Of a stretch of 64,000 nt of DNA, positions 8,341 through 15,674 are shown one piece after another. This DNA comes from Sphingobium fuliginis. Lineage in GTDB: Bacteria > Pseudomonadota > Alphaproteobacteria > Sphingomonadales > Sphingomonadaceae. The notes beneath the pieces were generated by a model. The model did not search any database and was not told the DNA's origin. It saw only the letters and a list, made by a program, of their open reading frames with translations. Position numbers and translations under genes: made by a program. Every line of letters begins with the position of its first letter. Within the stretch, counting starts at the first letter, position 1. The stretch covers positions 30,089 through 94,088 of the forward strand of contig NZ_SEON01000011.1 in the NCBI RefSeq assembly GCF_004152845.1. Direction: 5' to 3'.

Positions 8341-8685
8341 CTAGGCTCGTTGCAAATCCAGATCCGCCGCGCTGATTCCCAGCCTCCTGATCTGCTCCGC
8401 CACAGGCGGCCATACGGTCTCCATGAAGCGCGCCCGTTCCATTTCCCGCAACCGCCGCGTCGCGCCGTCGGCGACGAACATGCCGACGCCGCGCTTCACC
8501 ACGATCAGCCCATCGTCCTGAAAGCATTGATAGGCCTTCGCTACCGTCAGCGGATTGGCGCCCTGCTGCGCGGCCAGGGCACGCACCGAAGGCAGCATGT
8601 CCCCATCGCGAAACTCCCCGTCCAGAATAGAAGCGGCGATGATCTCCCGAAGGCGGAGATAGACGGGTTTTGAGTCGTCGGCCAT
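8341..8685 (-). CDS. GntR family regulator, YtrA-like
   Basis: 114 residues: a single winged helix-turn-helix domain (about 10-78) with LREIIAASILDGEFRDGDML, PSVRALAAQQGANPLTVAKA and the wing KRGVGMFVADG, then a short C-terminal helical tail of about 35 residues instead of a large ligand domain. That length and layout fit the YtrA subfamily of GntR repressors. YtrA members are often next to ABC transporter genes, but none is here; the neighbour is a nitroreductase gene 72 bp upstream on the same strand. The inducer and operator cannot be read. Confidence 0.85.
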   Translation of the reverse strand: MADDSKPVYLRLREIIAASILDGEFRDGDMLPSVRALAAQQGANPLTVAKAYQCFQDDGLIVVKRGVGMFVADGATRRLREMERARFMETVWPPVAEQIRRLGISAADLDLQRA

Positions 8686-8757
8686 GGTGCATCAGTGCCA
8701 TAATACAGCGTGGCAGGTCAAGCGACGCCCTTGCGCCATATCCGGCTGAACATGTAA

Positions 8758-9336
8758 CTATCTGTCCCAGACAGAAACTATATTGTCATATTCTGGCCGA
8801 GGACGCTCTTCCTGTTCCCGTCCCGCAGTGCCGATGAAGACGAAGCCCGCGATCCGCTCCCCGGCCTTCGCAAAGGCGGCGCGCACATCCTCATTATAGC
8901 TGGCCCAGCCCGTCAGCCAGCCCGCCGCAAAGCCCAGCGCATGCGCTGCATGGAGCAGATTCATGATCGCCGCGCCCGCCGACAGTTCCTGTTCCCACAC
9001 AGGGATCTTGCTACCCTCTACCGGCGCGGACAGCGCGACGACCAGCGTGGGCGCCTGATGCGCGAACTGGCGCATTGACTCCATCTCCAGCCGCCCGGCA
9101 TCGGGCTTTTCGGCGCGATACGCCGTCTCGAGCAATGCCGCGAGAGCGTCCCGCTTCTCCAGCGGCACGATCACGAAGCGCCAGGGCGCCAGCTTGCCAT
9201 GATCGGGCGTGCGCTGCGCCACCTCCAATATCTTGCGGAGCTGGCCTTCGTCCGGTCCCGGCGCGATCAGGTCGCGCGGCTTGCCCGATCGGCGGGTCTG
9301 GAGAAGCGAGAGCGGAGAACTGCGGTCGTTGAACAT
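8758..9336 (-). CDS. Nitroreductase family protein
   Basis: 192 residues from MFNDRSSPL; an in-frame upstream extension of 40 residues is Arg/Ala-rich and unlikely to be protein. Family features are the FMN-contacting LLQTRRSGKPRDL near the N-terminus, the segment RTPDHGKLAPWRFVIV, the central SAGAAIMNLLHAAHALG and the C-terminal FVFIGTAG. FMN-dependent reductases of this type reduce nitroaromatics or quinones with NAD(P)H; the size and the PDHGKLAPWRF segment resemble the YdjA branch. The true substrate is unknown. It sits 72 bp upstream of the GntR gene on the same strand, so that regulator may control it. Confidence 0.85.
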   Translation of the reverse strand: MFNDRSSPLSLLQTRRSGKPRDLIAPGPDEGQLRKILEVAQRTPDHGKLAPWRFVIVPLEKRDALAALLETAYRAEKPDAGRLEMESMRQFAHQAPTLVVALSAPVEGSKIPVWEQELSAGAAIMNLLHAAHALGFAAGWLTGWASYNEDVRAAFAKAGERIAGFVFIGTAGREQEERPRPEYDNIVSVWDR

Positions 9337-9474
9337 GGCCGTCCAGATGGCCCGGCGGCGGGCAGGACGCAAGGGCAGGGCCGCTCTTTGACAGACGAAT
9401 AATTTCGGTTCTAGGCTGGCGGCGACAAGGGATGCGTTTCGCAGGGCCCGCAACAAGATAGGATAAGGGGCCGG

Positions 9475-10995
9475 ATGGCGACCTCCATTTCAACGCCCGC
9501 CGGGGCAGGAGCGGGCAGGACCTGGCTCGGCCATCCGCGTGGGCTGTTCCTGCTGTTCTTCGTGGAGATGTGGGAACGCTTCTCCTTCTACGGCATGCGT
9601 GCGCTGCTGATCTTCTATCTGACGCAGCATTTCCTCTTTTCCGATCGCGACGCCAGCTACGCCTATGGCGCCTATATGTCGCTGATCTACATCTCGCCGC
9701 TGATGGGCGGCTATCTGGCGGACCGCTATCTCGGCCAGCGCAAGGCCGTGCTGTTCGGCGGTGTCGTCATCGCCGCCGGGCACATCATCCTGGGCATGGA
9801 AAGCGACGATGCGGGGGCCATGGGCCTTGGCCTGTTCTGGCTCGGCCTGGCGACGGTGATCACGGGTACGGGCTTCCTCAAATCCAGCGTTTCGGCACTG
9901 GTGGGGCAGCTCTATCCGCGCGACGACATGCGACGCGACCCGGCCTATACGATCTTCTACATGGGCATCAACCTGGGTGCGACAATAGGCCCGGTCATCT
10001 GCGGCTATCTGGGCCAGACATGGGGCTGGCACTGGGGCTTCGGCGCGGCGTCGGTCGGCATGATCGCGGGCGTGATCGGCTTCATGCTGTGCAGGCCGCT
10101 GCTTCAGGGCAAGGGCGAGCCGCGCGATCCCGAGCGCCTCAGGCAGCGTGTCGGCGGCATCCTCAGCCGCGAATGGCTGGTCTATCTCTCCAGCCTGGCG
10201 TTCATCGCGCTGTGCTGGTTCCTGATCCAGAATCATGTGATCGTCGGCTGGATGCTGGCGGCGGCAAGCGTCGCCGTCGTGCTGTACATCCTCTGGGAAG
10301 CGTTCGGCCGGATGGAGCGGATCGGCCGCGACCGGATGCTGGCGGCGCTGTTCCTGCTGGTCATCAACCCGCTCTTCTGGGGCCTGTACGAACAGACGGG
10401 ATCGTCGCTCAGCCTGTTCACGGATCGCTATACGGACCGGAACATCTGGGGCTTCAACGTGCCTGCCTCGATGTTCCAGTCCGTCAACGCCGCCTATATA
10501 TTGATGTTCGGACCGGTGATGGCGGGCTTGTGGATCTGGCTGGCGAAGCGGGGGTGGGAACCCTCCACTCCTGCCAAGTTCGGCATTGCGCTGGCGCTGG
10601 TGGGCGCGGGCTTCCTGATCCTGGTGGCGGGGACCGGCGCGCCCGGCACGCTGACGCCGGTGCTGTTCATCTTCCTGCTCTATCTTTGCCACACGCTGGG
10701 CGAACTCTGCCTGTCCCCTGTCGGCCTGTCCGCCATGTCGAAACTGGCGCCGTCGCGGATGATCGGCCTGATGATGGGCATCTGGTTCCTGGCCATGGCG
10801 CTGGGCGAATATGCCGCCGGGCTGATTGCGGCGGCGACGGGCGGAGAGGGCGGCGCGGCCTCCCGCGGCGATGTGCTGGCGGTCTATGGCAGGATCGGCT
10901 GGTGGTCGGTCGGTGCGGGGCTGGTCGTCATGGCGCTGGCGCCGCTGGTGAAGCGGCTGATGCACGCCGACCGGTTCGACGAAGAGGGCGAGTGA
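9475..10995 (+). CDS. POT family proton-dependent peptide transporter
   Basis: 506 residues with 12-14 hydrophobic segments. The POT signature is at the N-terminus: FFVEMWERFSFYGMRALLIF, followed by GGYLADRYLGQRK and the second PTR motif-like FYMGINLGATIGPVICGYLG. A later segment GLYEQTGSSLSLFTDR carries the conserved Glu of helix 7, and the C-terminal half has LGELCLSPVGLSAMSKLAP. It imports di- and tripeptides with protons across the inner membrane. The ATG at 9475 is preceded by AGGGGCC. It diverges from the nitroreductase gene and converges on the SH3 gene with only 6 bp between stops. Confidence 0.93.
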   Translation: MATSISTPAGAGAGRTWLGHPRGLFLLFFVEMWERFSFYGMRALLIFYLTQHFLFSDRDASYAYGAYMSLIYISPLMGGYLADRYLGQRKAVLFGGVVIAAGHIILGMESDDAGAMGLGLFWLGLATVITGTGFLKSSVSALVGQLYPRDDMRRDPAYTIFYMGINLGATIGPVICGYLGQTWGWHWGFGAASVGMIAGVIGFMLCRPLLQGKGEPRDPERLRQRVGGILSREWLVYLSSLAFIALCWFLIQNHVIVGWMLAAASVAVVLYILWEAFGRMERIGRDRMLAALFLLVINPLFWGLYEQTGSSLSLFTDRYTDRNIWGFNVPASMFQSVNAAYILMFGPVMAGLWIWLAKRGWEPSTPAKFGIALALVGAGFLILVAGTGAPGTLTPVLFIFLLYLCHTLGELCLSPVGLSAMSKLAPSRMIGLMMGIWFLAMALGEYAAGLIAAATGGEGGAASRGDVLAVYGRIGWWSVGAGLVVMALAPLVKRLMHADRFDEEGE

Positions 10996-11001
10996 GCGGC
11001 G

Positions 11002-11472
11002 CTACCCCGTCGCGCCCCATATGTCGCTGGCGCGGATGAAGCCCTTCTGCCCCCCTACGTCGAAGGCGCACCAGCCCTTGCCGCAGGAGGAAAGCCGCCC
11101 CACCACGCCCTTCTGCGCGCGGAACAGGGCGCGGGCGTCCTCGCTGGGGGAATCGCGCATCGGAGCGATGTCCGCCGTGACGATGGCGGTGGGGGTGTCG
11201 CTCAGCAGGCGGACATGCATCCACCCCTGCGTGCCGGTCGAATCCTCCACCTTGCGCCACAGGCCCAGCACCTGCACCACCTTCACCGGCAGGTCGCGGC
11301 GGCGATAGACCCAGTTGGACGGGTAATCGAGGCTGGGGCCCACGCGCATGCGCGCCTCGGCCTGGGTCAGCGACGCCCAATAGGGCACCGGCTTCGCAGG
11401 CGCGGCCCATGCCCCGCCCGCCCAGCACAGCGCCGCGATCATGCCCGCGCCCAGATAGCCCTTCATGCCCAT
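11002..11472 (-). CDS. Secreted SH3-domain protein
   Basis: 156 residues starting MGMKGYLGAGMI at the ATG with GGGGA just upstream; an in-frame ATG ten codons earlier is less likely. A signal peptide (about residues 1-24, cleavage after AWA) is followed by two bacterial SH3-like repeats: ARMRVGPSLDYPSNWVYRRR with the Trp-Arg-Lys-Val element, and a second that ends GWCAFDVGGQKGFIRASDIWG. Such proteins bind peptidoglycan or act as periplasmic scaffolds; the function of this one is not known. It overlaps no neighbour and has its own start region opposite the dehydrogenase gene. Confidence 0.85.
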   Translation of the reverse strand: MGMKGYLGAGMIAALCWAGGAWAAPAKPVPYWASLTQAEARMRVGPSLDYPSNWVYRRRDLPVKVVQVLGLWRKVEDSTGTQGWMHVRLLSDTPTAIVTADIAPMRDSPSEDARALFRAQKGVVGRLSSCGKGWCAFDVGGQKGFIRASDIWGATG

Positions 11473-11590
11473 ATCGTCCCCGTTGCCTGACTGCCGGACC
11501 ATAGCCGCTCGCAGCCATGACCGACAACCGCTCTCTTGCGGATATGGATAAGCGCTTGACCATCGTCCTCACGGGGAATAGCGGCCAGAC

Positions 11591-12589
11591 ATGGCCAAGA
11601 AACCGCGCCCCGCCACGCCGCGCGTCATCGTTACGCGCCGCCTGCCTCCCAATGTCGAGGCGCGCATGGCCGATCTGTTCGATACGGTCTTCAACATCGG
11701 TGACGTGCCGATGGATCGCGCCGCGCTGACCCGCGCCATGGCGCAATGCGACGTGCTGGTGCCGTCCGTCACCGACCAGATCGACGCCGCGCTGATCGAG
11801 GCCGCGCCGGAGAGGCTGCAACTCATCGCCAGCTTCGGCAGCGGCGTCGACCATATCGACCTCAATGCCGCGCGGCAGAAGGGGATCATCGTCACCAACA
11901 CGCCCGGCGTGCTGACCGAAGACACCGCCGACATGACGATGGCGTTGATCCTGTCGGTGCCGCGCCGTCTGGCGGAGGGGGAGAAGCTGGTGCGCTCTGG
12001 CGCGTGGACCGGCTGGAGCCCGTCGGGCATGCTGGGGCACCGCATCGGCGGCAAGAAGCTGGGCATCATCGGCATGGGCCGCATCGGCCGTGCGGTCGCG
12101 CGCCGGGCGGCGGCCTTCGGCCTTTCCATCGCCTATCACAACCGCCACCGCCTTCCCTTCGAAGTGGAGCAGGAATTGCAGGCGCACTGGCATGGCGATC
12201 TGGAGTCTCTGCTGGCGGGCAGCGACATCGTGTCGATCCACTGCCCGCTCAACGCCGACAGCCGCGGGATGATCGACGCCCGGCGGATCGCGCTGATGCG
12301 GTCCGACGCCTATCTGATCAACACCTCGCGAGCCGAGATCACGGATGAACCGGCCTTGATCGGGGCGCTTGCGGAAGGACGGATCGCAGGGGCGGGGCTG
12401 GACGTCTATACGCATGAACCGGCGGTCGACGCCCGGTTGCTGGACCTCTCCAATGTGGTGCTGCTGCCGCATATGGGGTCCGCGACAATCGAAGGGCGCG
12501 ACGCCACCGGGGCACGGGTGATCGCCAATATCCGCAGTTGGGTCGACGGCCACCGGCCGCCCAATCAGGTGCTGGAAGGTTGGGTCTGA
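11591..12589 (+). CDS. D-2-hydroxyacid dehydrogenase (glyoxylate/hydroxypyruvate reductase type)
   Basis: 332 residues, the usual length. The NAD(P)-binding fold has GIIGMGRIGRAVARRAAAFG, and the catalytic triad is visible as Arg in INTSRAEITDE, Glu in YTHEPAVD and His in LPHMGSAT. The N-terminal substrate domain includes ASFGSGVDHIDL and TNTPGVLTEDTADM. It should reduce a 2-keto acid such as glyoxylate or hydroxypyruvate to the D-2-hydroxy acid; the Arg after NR in YHNRHRLP suggests an NADP preference, which is an inference. It stands alone, followed by a dispersed repeat and the convergent copCD operon. Confidence 0.9.
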   Translation: MAKKPRPATPRVIVTRRLPPNVEARMADLFDTVFNIGDVPMDRAALTRAMAQCDVLVPSVTDQIDAALIEAAPERLQLIASFGSGVDHIDLNAARQKGIIVTNTPGVLTEDTADMTMALILSVPRRLAEGEKLVRSGAWTGWSPSGMLGHRIGGKKLGIIGMGRIGRAVARRAAAFGLSIAYHNRHRLPFEVEQELQAHWHGDLESLLAGSDIVSIHCPLNADSRGMIDARRIALMRSDAYLINTSRAEITDEPALIGALAEGRIAGAGLDVYTHEPAVDARLLDLSNVVLLPHMGSATIEGRDATGARVIANIRSWVDGHRPPNQVLEGWV

Positions 12590-12637
12590 AGCAACCGCCG
12601 GTGCGACGGGGAAATGGGTGGTAATCTGACGCCCACC

Positions 12638-12820
12638 TTATCCCTCTCCCTTGAGGGAGAGGGCTGCGCAGACTTGGCAGCTTGCTGCCTGGTCGTAGCT
12701 GGGTGAGGGGAGCGCGATCCAACGGATCGCGCGGACCGCAAGCCCGCTTCCCTCCTCTAAATCAGCCCAGGCTCCTTCGTCGCCAAGGCTTCCATCCTTC
12801 TCCCTCAAGGAGAAGGAAGG
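12638..12820 (+). repeat. Dispersed composite palindromic repeat, copy A
   Basis: About 183 bp, nearly the same sequence and length as 37985-38168. It begins with a hairpin CCCTCTCCC/GGGAGAGGG, continues with internal palindromes GGCAGC/GCTGCC and GCGATCC/GGATCGC, and ends with a CTTCTCC/GGAGAAG hairpin. It fills the 274-bp gap between the convergent dehydrogenase and copD genes, and no gene is visible in it. The hairpin-rich layout suggests a mobile, non-autonomous repeat. It may also serve as a bidirectional transcription stop, which is an inference. Confidence 0.8.
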
Positions 12821-12863
12821 TCTTGAAATCGCCAATCCCAATCCTCCCCTCATCACCCACATT

Positions 12864-13712
12864 TCAAGCCAGTGGATCCAGGGTCCCAAGCGCCGCGACC
12901 AGTCCCAGGATGAGGACCGCCAGGCTGGTTTCCGCCAGCAGCGACAGGCGCAGATGGGCAACGCCTCCGTTCCTCTCCAGCATCGGCGTCAACCACCAGC
13001 GATTGGCGGCGGCGAGCAGCAGCATGCCGGCGAACAGCGCCAGCTTGGTGAGAAGCAGCCAGCCATAAAGGCCATGCAGAAGCGCGGGCAGTTGGGCTAT
13101 ACCGACGATCATCACTGCGTTGAATGCGCCGGTCAGGATCAGCGTCGCGACGAAGATCGTGCCGAACAGGGAGAAACGCTCCAGCATATGGGCGGTTCGT
13201 CCGCTCTCCCTTCCCGACAGCACGGCATGCAGCAAGGCCAGCAGCGCACCGAACCATCCGGCGGCGGCCAGCATATGCAGCGCGTCCGCGATGCGGTGGG
13301 CGCTGCCGGCAAGGCCTTCGCTGGCGGCGGCATGGCCCGACCAGGCCAGGGTTGCGGCGGCGATGGCGGCGGGCAGGGCCAGGGCGGCGTTCCATCCGGC
13401 GCCCTGCCGGAGCAGCAGCGGCAGGATCGACAGCAGCGCGACGGCCCGCACCGCCAGCACCATGCCAAGCGGCGTTTCCTTGAGCAATATCCCGACGACG
13501 CCCCAGTCGGGGGGCAGGAACGGGGTTCCCGCCATGGCCGCCGCGCTGGCGAGCAGCCACAGGGCGGAGAGCGCAAGCCCGGCCACCGCCAGCGCGCCGA
13601 TCGCCCCGCGCCGCGCGCTTCCGCCCATGCTCCACCAGAACAGCGGCAGGCCGGCAAGCGCTGCAAGATCGGCGTACAGGGCGAAACGGGCAGTGACGAG
13701 AAGCCAGTCCAT
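12864..13712 (-). CDS. copD: Copper resistance protein CopD
   Basis: 282 residues beginning MDWLLVTARFALYADLAALA, with about eight membrane helices. The CopD family features are visible: the conserved WSGHAAA, HRIADALHMLAAAGWFGALLALL with metal-binding-type histidines, and LLTKLALFAGMLLLAAANRW. CopD is an inner-membrane protein thought to work with periplasmic CopC in copper import or handling. It starts 5 bp after the copC stop and is translated with it. A longer open frame that reads upstream through copC has no supporting features. The operon diverges from the cnrYXH-copAB genes. Confidence 0.9.
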   Translation of the reverse strand: MDWLLVTARFALYADLAALAGLPLFWWSMGGSARRGAIGALAVAGLALSALWLLASAAAMAGTPFLPPDWGVVGILLKETPLGMVLAVRAVALLSILPLLLRQGAGWNAALALPAAIAAATLAWSGHAAASEGLAGSAHRIADALHMLAAAGWFGALLALLHAVLSGRESGRTAHMLERFSLFGTIFVATLILTGAFNAVMIVGIAQLPALLHGLYGWLLLTKLALFAGMLLLAAANRWWLTPMLERNGGVAHLRLSLLAETSLAVLILGLVAALGTLDPLA

Positions 13713-13717
13713 CGACC

Positions 13718-14110
13718 TTATTTGACCGAGAAGCTGTATTTGCCCGCGATCTTGTGCTGGTCGGCGCCGACGATGTGCCAGTTGAGGTCGTAGCTGCCGG
13801 CCGGCAGCGCCCGGGGCAGGGTGACGATCATGGTCTTCCCGTCCCCGTCGACCGCTGTCTTGAAGCCCTTGATCGGCATCGGCGCATGATCGGCCATGCC
13901 CGGCATGCCGGTCATGGTGAGGTCCACGCCGCTCAAGGGCGCGAGCAGCTTTTCGGAAAAGCTGAGCGTCAGCCGGGTGGGTTTGGAGACGGTGGCGTCC
14001 GCCGCCGGGCTGGAGGAAAGCAGCTTCGGATGCGCCAGCGCTGCGGAGGGGAGGGCGGCAAGGCCGAAGGCGGCGGCCAGCATGGCGGGGGTGAACAGGT
14101 TGCGACGCAT
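13718..14110 (-). CDS. copC: Periplasmic copper-binding protein CopC
   Basis: 130 residues. A signal peptide of about 26 residues ends ALA, leaving mature His1 in HPKLLSSSPAADATV, the copper(II) ligand of CopC proteins. The beta-barrel signature PTRLTLSFSEKLLAPLSGV follows, and the C-terminal DLNWHIVGADQHKIAGKY carries the Asp and His of the copper(II) site. The Met-rich Cu(I) loop is reduced to MTGMPGMADHAPMP. It binds copper in the periplasm and hands it to CopD. The start lies 37 nt beyond a TGCGTA-type minus-10 element of the divergent repeat at 14145-14225. Confidence 0.92.
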   Translation of the reverse strand: MRRNLFTPAMLAAAFGLAALPSAALAHPKLLSSSPAADATVSKPTRLTLSFSEKLLAPLSGVDLTMTGMPGMADHAPMPIKGFKTAVDGDGKTMIVTLPRALPAGSYDLNWHIVGADQHKIAGKYSFSVK

Positions 14111-14144
14111 GATGATAGGCTCCCGATAGATTGCGGTTACGGAC

Positions 14145-14225
14145 CATTACGCATTGCGCTTTCCGACCCCTCGACCGGAGCGCAGGAATTTTTGCATGAG
14201 GGGTCGGTAAGCGCCCTGCGTATTG
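14145..14225. promoter_or_regulatory. Divergent near-identical promoter/operator pair between copC and cnrY
   Basis: An imperfect inverted repeat has arms at 14148-14172 and 14198-14222; 22 of 25 positions match, with 25 bp between. Read outward, each arm gives GAGGGGTCGG, then A or T, AAGCGC, two variable bases and TGCGTA. The similarity continues to about 28 bp through TG. Each TGCGTA points away from the centre, one to copC (start 14110) and one to cnrY (start 14312). CGTA is a common minus-10 for ECF sigma factors. I infer twin promoters recognised by the CnrH-like sigma factor encoded beside them. Confidence 0.65.
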
Positions 14226-14311
14226 CAGGCGACAGGACATGGTGTTTGTGGTGATTTCCGGCGTGGCGGATGATGCCCGCCGGCTTGAAGCCGCTATGTG
14301 GAGTGAAAGTG

Positions 14312-14590
14312 ATGAGCGACCTCGATCAGCTATTGGGCCAGGTGGCCGCCCAGATGCGGAACGCCCCCGCCGATCCGCGTCTGGAAAGGCTGGAGGACGC
14401 GGTGATGGCAGGCGTCGTCTCGCGCCGCGAACGGGCCGTGGCGCGGCGCAGCCTCGCGCTGGCGGGGATCGTCGCGGTCGGCATCGGGTGGATCGGCAGC
14501 GTGGTGCCCGGCAGCCCGGCGCAGGCGGCGTCCCGGCCCGCCATCATCGGCATGTCGGATTACGCACCCTCCCGCCTGCTGGGGCAGTGA
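14312..14590 (+). CDS. CnrY-like membrane anti-sigma factor
   Basis: 92 residues from MSDLDQLLGQVAAQM, with a good ribosome site. The N-terminal 55 residues are helical and charged, as expected for a cytoplasmic sigma-binding segment (RLERLEDAVMAGVVSRRERA). One transmembrane helix follows (SLALAGIVAVGIGWIGSVV, about 50-68), then a short periplasmic tail. Size, topology and gene order (Y-X-H) match CnrY of the Cupriavidus cobalt-nickel system, where it holds CnrH inactive at the membrane. Sequence similarity to CnrY is not claimed. The call rests on topology and on its neighbours. Confidence 0.72.
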   Translation: MSDLDQLLGQVAAQMRNAPADPRLERLEDAVMAGVVSRRERAVARRSLALAGIVAVGIGWIGSVVPGSPAQAASRPAIIGMSDYAPSRLLGQ

Positions 14591-14610
14591 GTCATGCGGG
14601 GGGTAAGGGC

Positions 14611-15066
14611 ATGAGGGGAACCGCACGCTATGGGCTGGTCGCGCTGGTCGCCTTTGCAGCGGCGCTGGCGGCGGTGCTGGTGGCGCGGGCCTGGATCGCG
14701 CCGGAACCGCGCGTCGAAAGCGAGGTTCATGCCCTGATCCACCAGAAGCTGGAACTGGATGCGGCGCAGGAACGGCGCATTCACGCGCTGGAGGCTGATT
14801 TCGCGAGGCGGCGCGAGGCCATGGAGGCGGAGATGCGCGCCGACAATGCGCGACTGGCGCAGGCGATCGCGGCGGAGCATGGCTATGGCCCGAAAGTGGC
14901 CGAGGCCGTCGACCGGTCGCATCACGTCATGGGCATGCTTCAGAAGGAGACGCTGAAGCATATCTTCGCGATGCGCGCCGTGCTGCGGCCGGATCAGGCG
15001 GCGCAGTTCGACGCCGCCATCGTCAAGGCGCTGACCCGGCCAGCCCCCGTCCCGCCGGAGCGGTGA
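14611..15066 (+). CDS. CnrX-like periplasmic metal sensor
   Basis: 151 residues: one N-terminal membrane helix (about 8-28), then an all-helical periplasmic domain. The CnrX metal ligands appear with the same spacing: His40 and His44 in HALIH, Glu61 in ALEADF, His117 and Met121 in HIFAM. Offsets of 4, 17, 56 and 4 equal those between His42, His46, Glu63, His119 and Met123 of CnrX. CnrX senses Co and Ni and releases CnrH from CnrY. Here the sensor lies upstream of copper genes, so its true metal is uncertain. The stop overlaps the GTG start of the sigma factor gene. Confidence 0.82.
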   Translation: MRGTARYGLVALVAFAAALAAVLVARAWIAPEPRVESEVHALIHQKLELDAAQERRIHALEADFARRREAMEAEMRADNARLAQAIAAEHGYGPKVAEAVDRSHHVMGMLQKETLKHIFAMRAVLRPDQAAQFDAAIVKALTRPAPVPPER

Positions 15067-15644
15067 GCCCGTCGCTCACCGAACGCGGCGATGCAGAGCT
15101 GGCCGCGCTGGCGCTCGCCGGGCAGCAGAGCGCCTATGGCGAGCTGATGCGCCGCCATCGCGACGCCGTGTTCCGTCTGGCGCGGGGACATGCGGGCGAT
15201 GCGACGGAGGCGCTCGACATCACGCAGGAGACGTTCATCTCCGCCTTCGCCGCGCTTGGCCGCTATGATGGCGCGCGGCCCTTCCGGCTGTGGATCGCGC
15301 GGATCGCGGTGAATAAATGCCGTGACTGGGCGCGGCGGCGGGCGGTGCGGCGCTTCTTCACCTTCGCCCGGCCGATCGAGGAAGCAGGCGCCGTGGCGGA
15401 CGGCATGCCGACGCCGGAGGAGGCTGTCCAGTCCCGGGCGGAGCTGGCGCATATCCATGCAGCCATCGCCGCATTGCCCGGCAATCTCAAGGACGTGCTG
15501 GTTCTGCGCGCCATCGAGGGAATGAGCCAGGCGGAGGCGGCGCAGATATTGGGCATCAGCGAGAAAGCCGTCGAAACACGCCTCTACAGGGCGCGCAACA
15601 AATTGGCCGAAGGATTGAGGGATGGGGCGACGGGCCGCGTATAG
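15063..15644 (+). CDS. CnrH-like ECF sigma factor
   Basis: 193 residues from a GTG overlapping the preceding stop (GTGA). Region 2 is present as AYGELMRRHRDAVFRLARGH, then TEALDITQETFISAFAAL and FRLWIARIAVNKCRDWARR. Region 4 has HAAIAALPGNLKDVLVLRAI, MSQAEAAQILGISEKAVE and TRLYRARNKL. It completes a Y-X-H gene order of membrane anti-sigma, periplasmic sensor and sigma factor, as in cnrYXH. It precedes copA by 30 bp on the same strand, so the sigma factor and the copper genes are probably in one transcription unit started at the inverted repeat near 14200. Confidence 0.9.
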   Translation: MSPSLTERGDAELAALALAGQQSAYGELMRRHRDAVFRLARGHAGDATEALDITQETFISAFAALGRYDGARPFRLWIARIAVNKCRDWARRRAVRRFFTFARPIEEAGAVADGMPTPEEAVQSRAELAHIHAAIAALPGNLKDVLVLRAIEGMSQAEAAQILGISEKAVETRLYRARNKLAEGLRDGATGRV

Positions 15645-15674
15645 GGGGAAACCGTCCTTATTGCAGAGCTGTCC

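Noticed and set aside
12864..14240. 458-residue reading of copD extended upstream through copC
   Set aside because: The extra N-terminal part is the wrong frame of copC; CopD begins at MDWLLVTARF, and copC is complete in its own frame.
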